From assembly GCF_000313135.1 (NCBI RefSeq), contig NW_004457592.1, positions 5,976 through 69,975 of the forward strand: 64,000 bases of DNA, in the 5' to 3' direction. Below, in pieces: positions 1 through 10,800 of the stretch. Origin of the DNA: Acanthamoeba castellanii str. Neff (taxonomy: Eukaryota > Discosea > Longamoebia > Acanthamoebidae). Every line of letters begins with the position of its first letter. Within the stretch, counting starts at the first letter, position 1. The position numbers and the translations under genes were made by a program. Below the pieces are notes generated by a model. The model did no database searches. It saw only the letters and a list, made by a program, of their open reading frames with translations, and had not been told where the DNA came from.

Positions 1-644
1 GTGGACATCGATGCACGACACGTAGTGTGATCAGCAAAGTATGTTGGAGGAAAGGTGAGGGATCTATGTTGGATCCTTCCGCATTCCTACCTCATCAAAG
101 GTGTCCTCCTTCTGCAGCCTGAAGACGTGCGTTTCTCCAAAGCACACAGTGACCTGATGACGAGGCGAAGGATCAGTACACACTCCTTCCCCTCGGCAGG
201 TAGGGGTGAGAAGGAAACGAACCTCAACTTCGCCGCCAACCTGCGACGGCGCCAGTGGCGTGCCAGGCTGAGAGCCGAGGGCAAGGACTCCGGCAGCTAC
301 ACACACACCACGACGGAGCTAACTGTGAGCCTGGTGCTCATGGGGTGAGTGAAGAAATCCCATCCGAAGAAATACTGTACGTTGGGTTCCGTATTGCTTG
401 GCGATGGCCTCAAGCGGAAGCACGGACGCGATGAGGCGCACAGCCGTAACAGCGCCAACAGTCGGCAAGGGGTAGCTCAGCGGGAACAGGGGCTTGGTTT
501 CTGTTACATTAGATGGGAGAACAACACTTGAGCTCAATGGCTGTGCACCGGTCGCGAGGGGCAAGAAGAGGCCGAGAACTCGTACCGGTCAAGCAGCCCA
601 GGTAGTGTCGCTTTTCGCTTATGAAGGGAGGCAGGGAAAGGAAC
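1..644 (-). pseudogene. Truncated inverted copy of the 25.7-28.1 kb gene
   Basis: Bases 1-644 are almost identical to the reverse complement of 27154-27810, with a few substitutions and a shorter GT run. On the minus strand it repeats four exons of the gene at 25691-28106: LPPFISEKRHYLGCLT, ETKPLFPLSYPLPTV, VLALGSQPGTP and VTVCFGETHVFRLQKEDTF. Identity stops abruptly near 644, in the middle of an exon. The intact copy has its last exon just beyond the point matching base 1, so this copy may continue to the left of the window. On what is visible it has no start and no 5' exons. It is either a segmental duplication or a haplotype/assembly artefact. Confidence 0.85.
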
Positions 645-779
645 GCATTCATACCGCAAAGCACGTTAACAGCTTTGCCATTGTGTGCCTCGAGCTGTAT
701 CTTGTGTGCATTGGTTGTCTCATTGCCAGAAAACAAATAAAATCGTCATACAGCTCCACCACACCACACAGCCACCACC

Positions 780-1891
780 ATGCGTCCCAGCACACTTCTC
801 GCCCTCTCCGCTGCCCTCTGCTTCTTCTTCTTGGCCTCCGCCTCGCCGGATGAGCCCCTCCGGCATGCCGACCCTTTCCGGGGGGAGTTTACCGAGTGGA
901 CGAGGACCCACGCCAAGTCCTACTCCACCGAGGAGTTCGTCTTCCGGCTGAGTGTGTGGCGCGAGAACAAGCGCTTCGTCGAGGAGCACAATCGCCAGAA
1001 CCACAGCTATAGCCTTGGCATGAACCAGTTTGGCGATCTCACCGCCGACGAGTTCCGGAGGATCTACACCACTGACATGTCCAGCTTCGCTGCTGCCACT
1101 GCTCCTATCACGAAGGAGGAGGAGGAGTACAACGCCACCACCTCCGAGGCTGCCTCCCCGGCCTCGTCCGTCGCCACCCCGCGAGCCTCGACTGGAGGAC
1201 GTGGGGAGGCGTACAAGCCGTCAAAAACCAGGGTACATTCCCTCCCCCAGAGCTTGATCAGCCACCTGTCTTGATGTTGTGATTCTTCATTTTTTCAGGT
1301 TCGTGTGGCTCTTGCTACGCGTTCTCGGCAGTCGGTGCCCTCGAGACCGCCCACTGGCGCAAGTATGCCACTCTCCCGAACCTTTCCGAGCAGCACCTCG
1401 TCGACTGCACGGGCGAGTACGGCAACGGCGGCTGCAGTGGTGGTTGGATGCACACCGCCTACCGCTGGCTCCAGGACAAGGGCGGCTCGGTCTCCCAGCT
1501 CTCTTATCCCTACACGGCGAGCGTCGGTGCCTGCCAACACGCTGCCAAGCCCAAGAGTGCGTTTGTGCAACACTACACTCGGATACCCGCCGGCAACGAG
1601 AACGCTCTCCTCGATGCCGTTGCCACGACCGGGACCGTCGCCATCGCCTACAACGCCGGGACCCAAGCCCACGCGTACTACCAGGGCGGCATCCTCGACG
1701 TACCCAACTGCGGGAACACGCCCACCCACGCAGTGCTGCTCGTCGGCTACGGTACCGAGAATGGCAAGGACTTCTGGATCCTCAAGAACTCGTGGGGTTC
1801 GGGCTGGGGCGAGGGCGGCTACTTCAGGCTGGCGCGCGGCAAGAACATGTGCGGGATCGCTGACTGGGCCTCCTACCCCATCGCCTTATAA
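780..1891 (+). CDS. Cathepsin L-like cysteine protease (papain family C1A)
   Basis: Secreted or lysosomal endopeptidase. The start codon at 780 gives a signal peptide (hydrophobic LLALSAALCFFFLASA), then an I29 inhibitor propeptide with FTEWTRTHAKSYS and a GMNQFGDLTADEF segment. The mature enzyme begins near LDWRT, followed by VKNQG. Intron 1 is 1233-1299 less one base (GT at 1233, exon 2 from 1299). Exon 2 carries the catalytic cysteine in GSCGSCYAFS (CYAF instead of the usual CWAF), CSGGWMHTAYRW, the catalytic histidine in NTPTHAVLLVGYG and the asparagine in KNSWGSGWG. The propeptide frame and the DWRT frame do not agree: about one base is missing near 1180 in a C/G run. All catalytic residues are intact, so I favour a sequence error over a true pseudogene. 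Confidence 0.9.
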
Positions 1892-2090
1892 TTAGGTCGC
1901 CCATGTTTGTTCTCTCTGCAAGAACATAAGAGAGTTGGTAATATGGGTGTGCATATATGGTGGTGTAGTACTCTGTACAGCCCCGATCTCTCTGGTGGCG
2001 GCGGCGGCGGCGGTGTGTGGTGTCTCGGTGTGTGTCTGTGTTTGGTGGGGGTGGTCCTTTTGGTGCTCTCGTTATTTTGGAAGAGGGGCC

Positions 2091-2891
2091 TCAGTCGTCG
2101 CCGAGATCCTTGAGCAGCAGGTCCTTGGCTTCGTTCACCTTCGACGCCACGTAGTCGCTGCCTCCATTGTCTGACAAGCACGCGACAACACAAAAACGAA
2201 AGCGCGATCAGAGAGATGATCGTGTGCACAACCAGGTCCCAACTGGGTTGCCTGGTGGAGTTGTACCGGGATGGTTCGCCAACATGATCCGCCTGTGGGC
2301 CATCTTGATCTTCTCCTTCGAGGCGCCTTGTCTATGTGTGTAACGCGCGCCAGGGAAGGAGAAGAGAAGAAGAAGGAGAACGTACATGTAGGTAAGTCTC
2401 GACTGGGTGGGCAAGGCGGTCGTGAGTGCTTGGGAGGGGTCGCGTACCGGACACTGAGGATGAGAGCGGCTTCGGCGCGGGTCATCTCCGACTCAAAGCC
2501 GCCCGTGTAGTAGGACTTCATCCTCGATGGACCCTTGGGCACCACTGCACAAGCAAGCCGAGCCCACCATAGCTCAGACACAGCAAAGAAAAAGGGAAAA
2601 TCGGCAGAGATGAAAGATGAAGATTAAATTGAAAATGTGGAGGGAACAACGTACTGCCCTTGGGGAGGGTCAAGTTGCCGGCCTTGAAGTGCTTGTAGGC
2701 GTTCATAGCCACGCGCCCACCGATGGCCACACCAGCAATCACCACACCCGCCACAAGAAGAGTAGCCTTGCCGGGGGGGGGGTAAATTAAATCGTGGATA
2801 AGAAAAATGCGTAAGCGACACTTCATTTGCAGGCCTGTGCACATCAAAGTGATGCACACGGCGAACCCCCTCCTCTAATGCTGCGTACCAT
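2091..2891 (-). CDS. TIM14: TIM14/Pam18, mitochondrial import motor J-protein (DNAJC19 type)
   Basis: Subunit of the presequence translocase-associated motor; its J domain stimulates mitochondrial Hsp70 at the inner membrane. I read five exons on the minus strand: 2891-2889 (only ATG), 2766-2655, 2544-2448, 2331-2267 and 2170-2091. The product is about 115 residues, normal for the family. A single N-terminal membrane segment (ATLLVAGVVIAGVAIGG) is followed by YYTGGFESEMTRAEAALIL, AHRRIMLANHPD and a C-terminal VNEAKDLLLKDL. The HPD motif is complete only after splicing, because intron 4 splits the Asp codon. The first exon is a bare start codon. The family match is clear from GGFE.MT..EA and the HPD region. 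Confidence 0.93.
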
Positions 2892-3040
2892 TTGCTCCCG
2901 GATCGATACAGCGGCAGATGGTCGCAGATGCAAGTTCGAAGAAAGGGAAAAGAAATGTCAAAACAGAAACTATGGGAAAAGAATGTCGACAGTTTTCACT
3001 GTTTATTATTAATCCCTACTAAGCGAAGATCGAACACAAA

Positions 3041-4259
3041 ATGATGAGGGCCGTTCTGGTTGTGGTGGCTCTGCTGGCCGTGTCGCTGGTGCACCTGTCC
3101 TCGGGTGCGCCGGAGCCTGCGTGCTGCTTCCCGCGCCACTTCGTCTCCTCCTACGAACACTTTGCCGACCAGGGCGGATTTCAGGTTCCTGCCTCCACAT
3201 CTCTTTATATCCTTCTCCCATCTCTTCTGCATCTTCTTCATCTTCGCTTTTTCTTTCTCACTTCCCCTCAACCTCGATAGGCGAACATCCGCTATTCGGA
3301 GGACTACGGCGTCCGGCTCGATACCAGCCTGTGGGACCCCAAGGCCGTGGCCTCCCGCGCCCAGGTCTACCTACTCAAGGTCCCCCCTCTTCTCTCTTTT
3401 CCTTCGCTTTCGTTTTCGCTTTCGCTTTCTGTTTGTGGAAGTGGAGAGTGACCGGCCCTCACGTCTGACGTTGATGACCAGACCGGCCACCTGTACGAGT
3501 ACAACGTGACCTCGGGCAGTTGCGTTCACTTCGAATGTTCTTCGTGCTTCACGGTACGTGCGCACTCCAAGCGCGACCGGCTGCGTGTCACACCAGTCCT
3601 GTGTGCGTGTGCGTGTGCGTGTGCGTGTGCGGTGGTGCGCGTGCGGTGGTGCGCGTGCGTGTGCGTGCAGCGGAGTGTCTCACATGCGGTGGTGCCTTTA
3701 CTCGATCATACAGCCCTTTTGCACCGGTCAGAACACCGCCTTCCGCTTCGCTGGAAACGTCACCATCGGCAGCCAGAACGCTCAGAAATGTAACCTCTCT
3801 TTTATGTCGTGTGTCGTGTGCCGTCACAATGGAATGTGTGCACTTACCTTTTTGTTTGCAGGGGCTGTGCGTGCTGGGGAGGAGTTCTACAGCGAGATCA
3901 CGGCCGTCGGCAGCCGGCCCGGGCAATGCATTCCCGTCAACGAGCTCGCCATGTCCGGCATGTACCTCGAAGCCGTACGCACCCCCCAACCATTGGCTCC
4001 TTACGACCACTTGGTTTTGTGCTGCTGACGTGTCGCTCTGTCTTTTTGGTTCCTCACGCGCGTGCAGGACACCCGATACTCGAACTCATTCTTCTACAAC
4101 GTGCGCCCGTTGAGCTCGCTCGACGGCAGCTTCTTCAACCCGCCGGCGTCCTGCCGGGACGTGCACGTGACGACGATGACGCCGACGACCCGCCCGCAGC
4201 ACTTCCCGCCCGCATTCCTCTCCCTCGAGGGCCAGGCGCGCCTGCTTGGCGTATTGTGA
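3041..4259 (+). CDS. Ependymin-like secreted glycoprotein
   Basis: Extracellular protein of the ependymin-related family, whose function in amoebae is not established. Six exons join in one frame: 3041-3184, 3281-3379, 3482-3553, 3714-3789, 3862-3974 and 4068-4259. The N-terminus is a signal peptide (RAVLVVVALLAVSLVHLSSG). The mature part has cysteines in CCFPRHF, GSCVHFECSSCF and PFCTGQ, a C in RPGQCIPVNE, and the family-typical ending FYNVRPL..FFNPPASCRDV. One N-glycosylation site is visible (NVT). The pattern of cysteines and the FxPPxxC ending match ependymin-related proteins. A CA/GT-rich intron lies at 3554-3713. The next intron is a multiple of three long, so unspliced reading also stays open there. 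Confidence 0.75.
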
Positions 4260-4434
4260 GCCCCGCGCGAGCGAAATGTGCCTCCGCTGGTGTCGAACAC
4301 CGCGTGCGGCTCGAACAGCGCCAGAAAACGAAATACGAAGGAATTCGTAGTCGTCATTCTTTGGGGGGGGGGTAATCGGACCTAAATGAACAATTAATTG
4401 GTTGCAAACAGAATTGCTCGAAAGATCTCCTGTG

Positions 4435-7400
4435 ATGCAAGAGCTTGTCGATTACGCGGACACCTCAATGGAGGTGGATCACGACTCTCTAGCGTTCTTG
4501 GCCGCGTCGGCAGCGGCTGCGCAAGAAGGCACAGTGATTGTTTACACGCCACAGGTCGTCAAGATCGCAGATTTGCAATCATCCACTGTCGGAAGCCTAC
4601 TGCAGGCGCTTGGAAAAAACGACGGAGGTACATAATGATTTATGATTCATTATTTGTGGTCTTTGTCACCCCCCCCCGCGGCCGGGTGGCTTATGAAAGT
4701 TGGTTTCCGTGTAGCGCACGAACTCGCTTTGCGTAGATCTCCCGCAATGCCACTGCAAGTGTCGGCGCCAGTTTCCGCCGGCCAAGTCTTTGGTACTCCG
4801 CCCTCCACATCTGTGTTCTGCGTGTTTCGCCTGCGCTCTGTTTGATGTTTAACGCTCGTGTGTAGTGGTCCGTCATGCTTCGGTGGCGGAGCGGGAAAGA
4901 GCGTATGAGCAGGAGGCGTGGTTCCGACGCCAAAGAGACCACCGACGACAATTCACCTATTCACGGTGGCAGATCCCTATTCCTGCAAACAAGGCCCCTG
5001 TCGACAGGCTCCTGGTCCACTTCGTGCCGGTGGCAAAAATCGGGCTGGTGGTAGAGATGCACCACCTGTGTGGTCATGGTCAACCAACTGTTGCTCACCT
5101 GCTCAACTACCTCTTTGCCTGGGGTACGTCCTCCTCAATGCGTTCGAAGTGCGCATAGGCCGCCTCCAGCGGCTGCATTTGTGATTGCCATGGTTTGACG
5201 GTTGATGTGCCATTGACATCTGGCATATATGTGCGGTGGTGCGTGGCATATATGCAGGAACCCTGCTCGCTCGTGTGCATGATCATGTTTCTCTCCCCCT
5301 CTGGTCAATAAGACTTGACAGCAACGAGCAAAATTGGTACGCCATCCTGCTTAGTTGGTCATTCCCTGTCCACTCATAGTCACAGTGGTGGTTGGCAGGG
5401 AGAATGAAGACTTCCGCCAGTGGTGGAAACAACGCTTGACGCGTGCAGTTCCGGCTTTGGTGTACTCCGTCCGGTTTATTGATGACCGCTGGCAACAACA
5501 ATACAGAGATCTACGCTCCTTCAGCCAACAACTGTTGTCATGTGGTATGTGGGACAATTGCTTGCCATGCTCAGACACCACACAAAACTCACCGAGGCTT
5601 AATGCCTCATGCACAGTGGGGCCACGTGCACTTCGCAGCCGTAGTTGGGTGTCATTGCGCGACAGCCAAGAACCCCTCCCTGGCAATACCCCCGTATCAA
5701 AGGGCTGCATCTATGATATCCTTTACCTCCCCATCTTTTCTTTACAATGTTGCTTTGGGCTCTCAGGCAACCACCTTAACTCAGCTCTTCTACAATTCCA
5801 CACTTCTGTGATCACTCTTCCAGGACCTGGAGAGCAAGCTACCATCCTTCGGGATGATGTGCACTCAATTGCTGTCGTGGGCAACAATGGAGCAGGCAAG
5901 ACTCGCTTTGCCCATCACACAACAACATCAGCCGGTGCCCGGAAGGTGGTCATCAATGCCCTCCGCGATCTTGGGTACCACAGCCACCACCCCACTGCTC
6001 TTTTGCTGGTCTGACTTGCAAATTGTGTGCCCAGTGACCAGAGATCACAACTCCCTGATGAGCTTGCTCAAGTGGTGGCACAACACGACAAGCTGACCAG
6101 GGTGCGTACTGTACCAATCAACATTCCTTGCATTGAGCTGTATGATCAACATGCTCTTGTGGTACATGCTGCAGGTGGCCGCTAGCTTTGCCGAGCTGTG
6201 TTGCCACCATGTTATCCTCAATCAGGATTCTGGCGGCCTGGAGATCATCAATAGCAAATCGAAACAGTACAGCCCCAAGAAGTTGAGCGCAGGCGAGGGC
6301 AGCATCTTCCTGATCCTGTGCCAAGTGGCGTGTGCGCCCATGAACGCCTTGGTGATCATCGACGAGCCGGAGCTGCATCTCGAGCAGGCCAAGTCTGTGC
6401 ATCTGTGCACCGTGCTCGAGCGAATGCGGCCCGACGTGTTCTTTGTCTACCTCACCCACCAGCTGGCCATTGCCTCGCGTCCAGTGTCACGATGCATTCA
6501 TGTCAAGTCTTTTCGGGCACGTGGTCTCTTCGTTCTCCTTCTCACGTTCTTCTTCTCATCACTGATGTTGGTGGTGTGCAGGGAAGAAAAGAATGGGAGA
6601 TGATTCCGCCCGACCTGCCCGACCTGGCGGTCAAGCTGCTGAGCAAGCCCGAGATGAACGTGCTCTACATCGAAGGCACCAATCACGGGAAGGACAACTC
6701 CTTGCGGGATGTCCAGGTCTACGGCCCGCTGTTCCGCAACGGCTTCAATCTTCGCTCGCTCGGAGGGTGCTCCGCCGTGATCGCAAAAACCAAGGAGACG
6801 CGCACACAGCAGTGGGCAACCAAGGTCTCGGTGAGTGGTCTCCTCGATCGCGACAACCACAGCGCCGAGTACATCAAGAAGATGGAGCGGCTTGGAATCT
6901 ACCACCTGGGAGTGTGCGAGATCGAGAATCTGCTGTGGGCGCCCGAAGTTCTGCGTCTTGTGTGCCTGAGCGTCGGGCTTTTCGCAGCAACAGAAACATC
7001 CCCCTCGATCGATCGGTCATCGTCGTCATCGTCGTCATCATCTTCATCGGCGTCAGCACCGGCACTGGAGCTGGCACCGGCAGCTTCCTCTTCCGCTTCA
7101 GCCTCACCGCCCTCTTCAGCTGCACCCGGCACAAGCGATCCCATGCCAGCGGCGGTGCACGAGTTCTACCAACAGTTGTTCGATTTGCTGCGAGAGGGAA
7201 AGAAGGACACATCGAAGAGCAGGAGTCCCTACAAGGCAATCGTCGCCGGGATCGTCGAGCATTGGAAGCGCTACCTCCGCCAGGGCACCGACCGAGACTG
7301 CTTCGACTACTTCAGCCAATCGTTGCCCGGTGGCGCGATTCGAGAAGATGAGAATATCCAGCGCCAGCCGCTCGCCAAGGTCATCAACGACAAGCTCTGG

Positions 7401-7764
7401 AACCTCAGCCACGAACTCGAGACGCTGGAGGGAGACCAAGCTCTGGAGAAGGCCGAGGAGGCCCTACAGACGCTCGAGAAGCTGGCGGCACAAGACGAGG
7501 GTCAGGCGAAGGCCAAGCTGACCGAGTGGGCCACGGCGCTGGTGGACGACATCATCGAGCAGAGAGACGTGGAGCGCGCACTCGAGCATCTCAGCCACAA
7601 GGCACTGGTGGAGGAGGTCAACCGGTTTATTCGGAAGAAGGCAGGCCTCGGCCTCGAGTTCGATGTTCGTAAGACGGTGGTCCGCATGCTCGAGACAAGT
7701 GCAGAGATGCGTCATGCGATTTTGCTGCGGGTTCCGGTCGAGTTGCGCGACCACAAGCAAAGAG
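4435..7764 (+). CDS. P-loop ATPase + TOPRIM/DUF4435-like protein, copy A (OLD/PARIS-like)
   Basis: I know no characterised eukaryotic counterpart. Visible order: (1) N-terminal exons with two ubiquitin-like-looking segments, near 4545-4625 (TVIVYTPQVVKIADL, LLQALGKND) and 5000-5130 (GLVVEMHHLCG, LLNYLFAWG); (2) an ABC/OLD-type ATPase with Walker A GNNGAGKT (about 5880-5903), signature LSAGEGS (6283-6303), Walker B LVIIDEPELHLEQA (from 6349) and an H-loop TH; (3) from about 6587 a TOPRIM-like domain with VLYIEG (Glu codon 6672), GLLDRDN (6840-6857) and EIENLL (6918-6935), the arrangement of DUF4435; (4) a poly-Ser linker (7015-7050); (5) a helical C-terminal region. Exon joints before 5820 are uncertain, and the first two introns do not join in one clean frame. 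Splicing at 7764/7835 leads in frame into copy B, so both may be one protein. Confidence 0.75.
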
Positions 7765-7834
7765 GTCCGTGTCTCTCCACTGAGTCTCTTTATCGAGGTT
7801 TCGCGAGACTGAGATGTTGCTTGTTTGTATGCAG

Positions 7835-10800
7835 GGCTCGTGACCAGCGAACAATCGAGTGTGCAGAAGCTGGCGCGATTCCTCGGAGAGACTGTACGGT
7901 CGCCACCAGTTGGTTTGATGTGTTGGCCCCGTGTGACCGAATGTGTGCATTTGCGTGCAGACGGTGGCCCTTCCGATCAGCGACGACCAGTCAGGCCTCA
8001 CCGTGACACTGAAGCTCGAGCTTCCCGCACCCGCAACTGCAGAACTAGTGCTTCAGGCGCTTGGAGTGTGGGGTACGCACATCTGCCTTGCTATTCTGCT
8101 GGTGCTCGGTGCTCAAGGCCATCACTTCTTTGCCCTTTCCAGCACTCCAGCTGGCCGCCAAGGTCGTGGGAGGCAAAAAGAAAAACCAAAACGCTTGGCG
8201 CCATTGGCTGGAAATGCAGATAAAGAGCGGAAAGTTAACGATGAACGACAGCTCCTCTTCTACGAGCGGGTGGCCAGCTGACCAGCTGGAGCTTGGTACT
8301 TCTCCGCCCCTGTCATGCTTTCCTTTTTGAGGAACTACTGATCATACGCCAGTACGCCAGTACAAGCATGCCCGAGGAGTACTGTCAACAGACGCTGCTG
8401 GGTCAATTCTCCTCAAGTTCACGGACGTTGTGCCAGACCAAAAGCTCTATATCCTCTTTACCTCTTGGACGTGTTGTTTGCGTGTGCGTGTGCGAGTGCG
8501 TGTGAGGTGATGCGTTTCGTCAGGTTTCCTTAGCCATCGTTACATTTTCATCGCCGCAAAGTCGTTCTGCCGCAAGAGCTTACGCAACAGGTCAAGATTG
8601 AAGAGTTGAACCTCGACGGCGCACGTTCGATGACGATTGTGGGACCCAACGGTGTTGGCAAGACTGCCCTCGCACGATCGTTTGCTCGTGGTGCAACTAC
8701 CCAGTGCATCTGGGCCTATCGTGGGTGTGGGTACGCTTGCTCCTCTCCCTCCCCACCGGCAAACGTACTACCAATTAATACGCCACAAACACACTCTTTT
8801 TGCAGCAACTACATGAAGAAGCAGCAAACGAAGCCTTATGAACAAGTTGTGGAGGAGCACCAGCGCCGTGGAGTTGGGTCGACCCTTCTGGATGAGGTGC
8901 CCAACTCTCTCTTCACCTCCTGCGCCTGCTTGTGCTGGGGTAACAGCTGACATGCAATCCTTAGATCAATGAGGATTTCTTCGCCCTCGTTCAGCTCAGA
9001 GTCAGCTGCACGGAAAAACTCGGGCTTGTGGTTCAACGGTTCAACAGTGCGGGCGACCCTGTAGAGCACTCAACTGATAGTCTGAGCGCGGGCGAGGGCA
9101 GCATCCTGAGCATCCTGTGCGACGTGGCTCTGGCTCCCATCGGAGGCCTGGTGATAATCGACGAGCCCGAAATGCACCTCGAGCAGGCCAAGTCTGTGCT
9201 GCTGTGCCAGATCCTTGAGGAACGGCGGCCTGACGTGTTCTTCGTGTACATCACCCATCAGCCCGAGATCGCAGCGCGTCCTGTGTCTCGCTGCATCAGC
9301 GTGACATTGCCGACACCGGTATGTAGTGTTGTATGTCTTGTGTCGCATGTGGCGTGTGGCGTGAATGGCGTGTGCGTTCACGGTGATGCGTGTGCGGTGG
9401 TGCCTGCGTGTGCGTGTGCGTGCGATGAGCACCTCCCCGGCAGCCATTGAAGAGTTGTACTTCGCTGTTGAGTGCTGGAAAGTGTGGCCTGACGCATATG
9501 CGTGTTGGACGTTGCAGGGCAAGGCGATGTACACCCACGTTGGTGATGATCTGATGATGATGAAGTTGGCAGCCAAGCTGCTCAGCAAGCCCGAACGTCA
9601 CGTTCTCTTCATCAACGATCGTGCCCCCCTCGCCGACCAACCGCCGCACGCAACGCAGCACCCGTCGTCGCCCATCGCGAAGCAGGTCTACGGACCGCTG
9701 TTCCGCAACCACTTCACTCTGCGCACGGTGCACACGACGAACCACGACGAAGATGACGTGATCGAGACCACCAAGCGGACGAAGGCGCAGCTGTCTGGGC
9801 TCGATGCCACCGTGGTGGCGGGTCTGGTCGACCGGGCCAACCACAGCGCCGACTATATCGAGATGATGAGCGGCAAGGGCATCTACCACCTTCAAGTGTG
9901 CGAGGCGGAGAATCTGCTGTGGACGCCCGAGGTGCTGCGTCTCGTGTGCGTCAGCATCGGCCTGGTGGGCACCTCGGAGCTGGAGAGTGCTGGTGGGCGA
10001 CGACGCAAGGTGGACGACCTGTACGGCGACATCGACAGTATCAATAGTGACGACTGCACCCCTGTGGACGGCGTGAGCCACGGCCAGCGCAGCAGACACC
10101 CGGGACACAGCGCCAAGCGCATTCGCTACAACCGGAGCCGCTCGGCATCATGTCCCTCCGCGGCTGCGGTCGAGCACCAGCCCGAGGAATTTGAGGCGCT
10201 CGCCTCATCGTCGTCGTCGTCATCGTCGTCGTCGGCACTGCCGCTAGCGAACACATCCAATGACCTGGAAGGGATGGAGGCCTGCGAGTTCTTCGCCGAG
10301 CCCGAGGAATTTGCGGCGCTCGCCTCCTCGTCATCGTCGTCATCATCGTCGTCATCGTCGTCATCGTCGGCGTCGTCGGCACTGCCGCCGGCGAACACAT
10401 CCAATGACCTGAGAGGGATGGAGGCGGTCCGCGAGTTCTTCGCCGGGCTGTTCGCCTCTCTGCGGCAGGAGAAAGACGACGTCAAAGGCAAATCGACATC
10501 ATCGGCCTCGATCTACGACGGGATGATCGCCGGCATCGTCGAGAGGTGGACCGCCTATCTCCAGCAACATACCGAGAGCGAGTGGAAGCACGACAAGACG
10601 CTCAAGGACGCCAAAGGGAAGGCCAAGCAGCAGAAGGGGAAAGAAAAGTTGGATGCGACCGCTACGGCGAGCGTGTCCACCAGCAACCCTACGGAGCTTC
10701 CAGTCGTGCGCTACTTCCGCGAGGCGTTGCCCGGCAGCCACCAGCACGCAGCAGCGGTCCCCAGGCGCGAGACGGTGGCCGCACGCATCCGGCGCCACGT

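Noticed and set aside
780..1891. Calling the cysteine protease a pseudogene
   Set aside because: Only one base is out of frame, in a homopolymer-like run, and all catalytic residues and splice sites are intact.
5823..6490. ABC transporter, SMC or MutS explanation for the ATPase
   Set aside because: No membrane segments, no long coiled coil and no mismatch-repair domains; the downstream TOPRIM-like block fits OLD/PARIS better.
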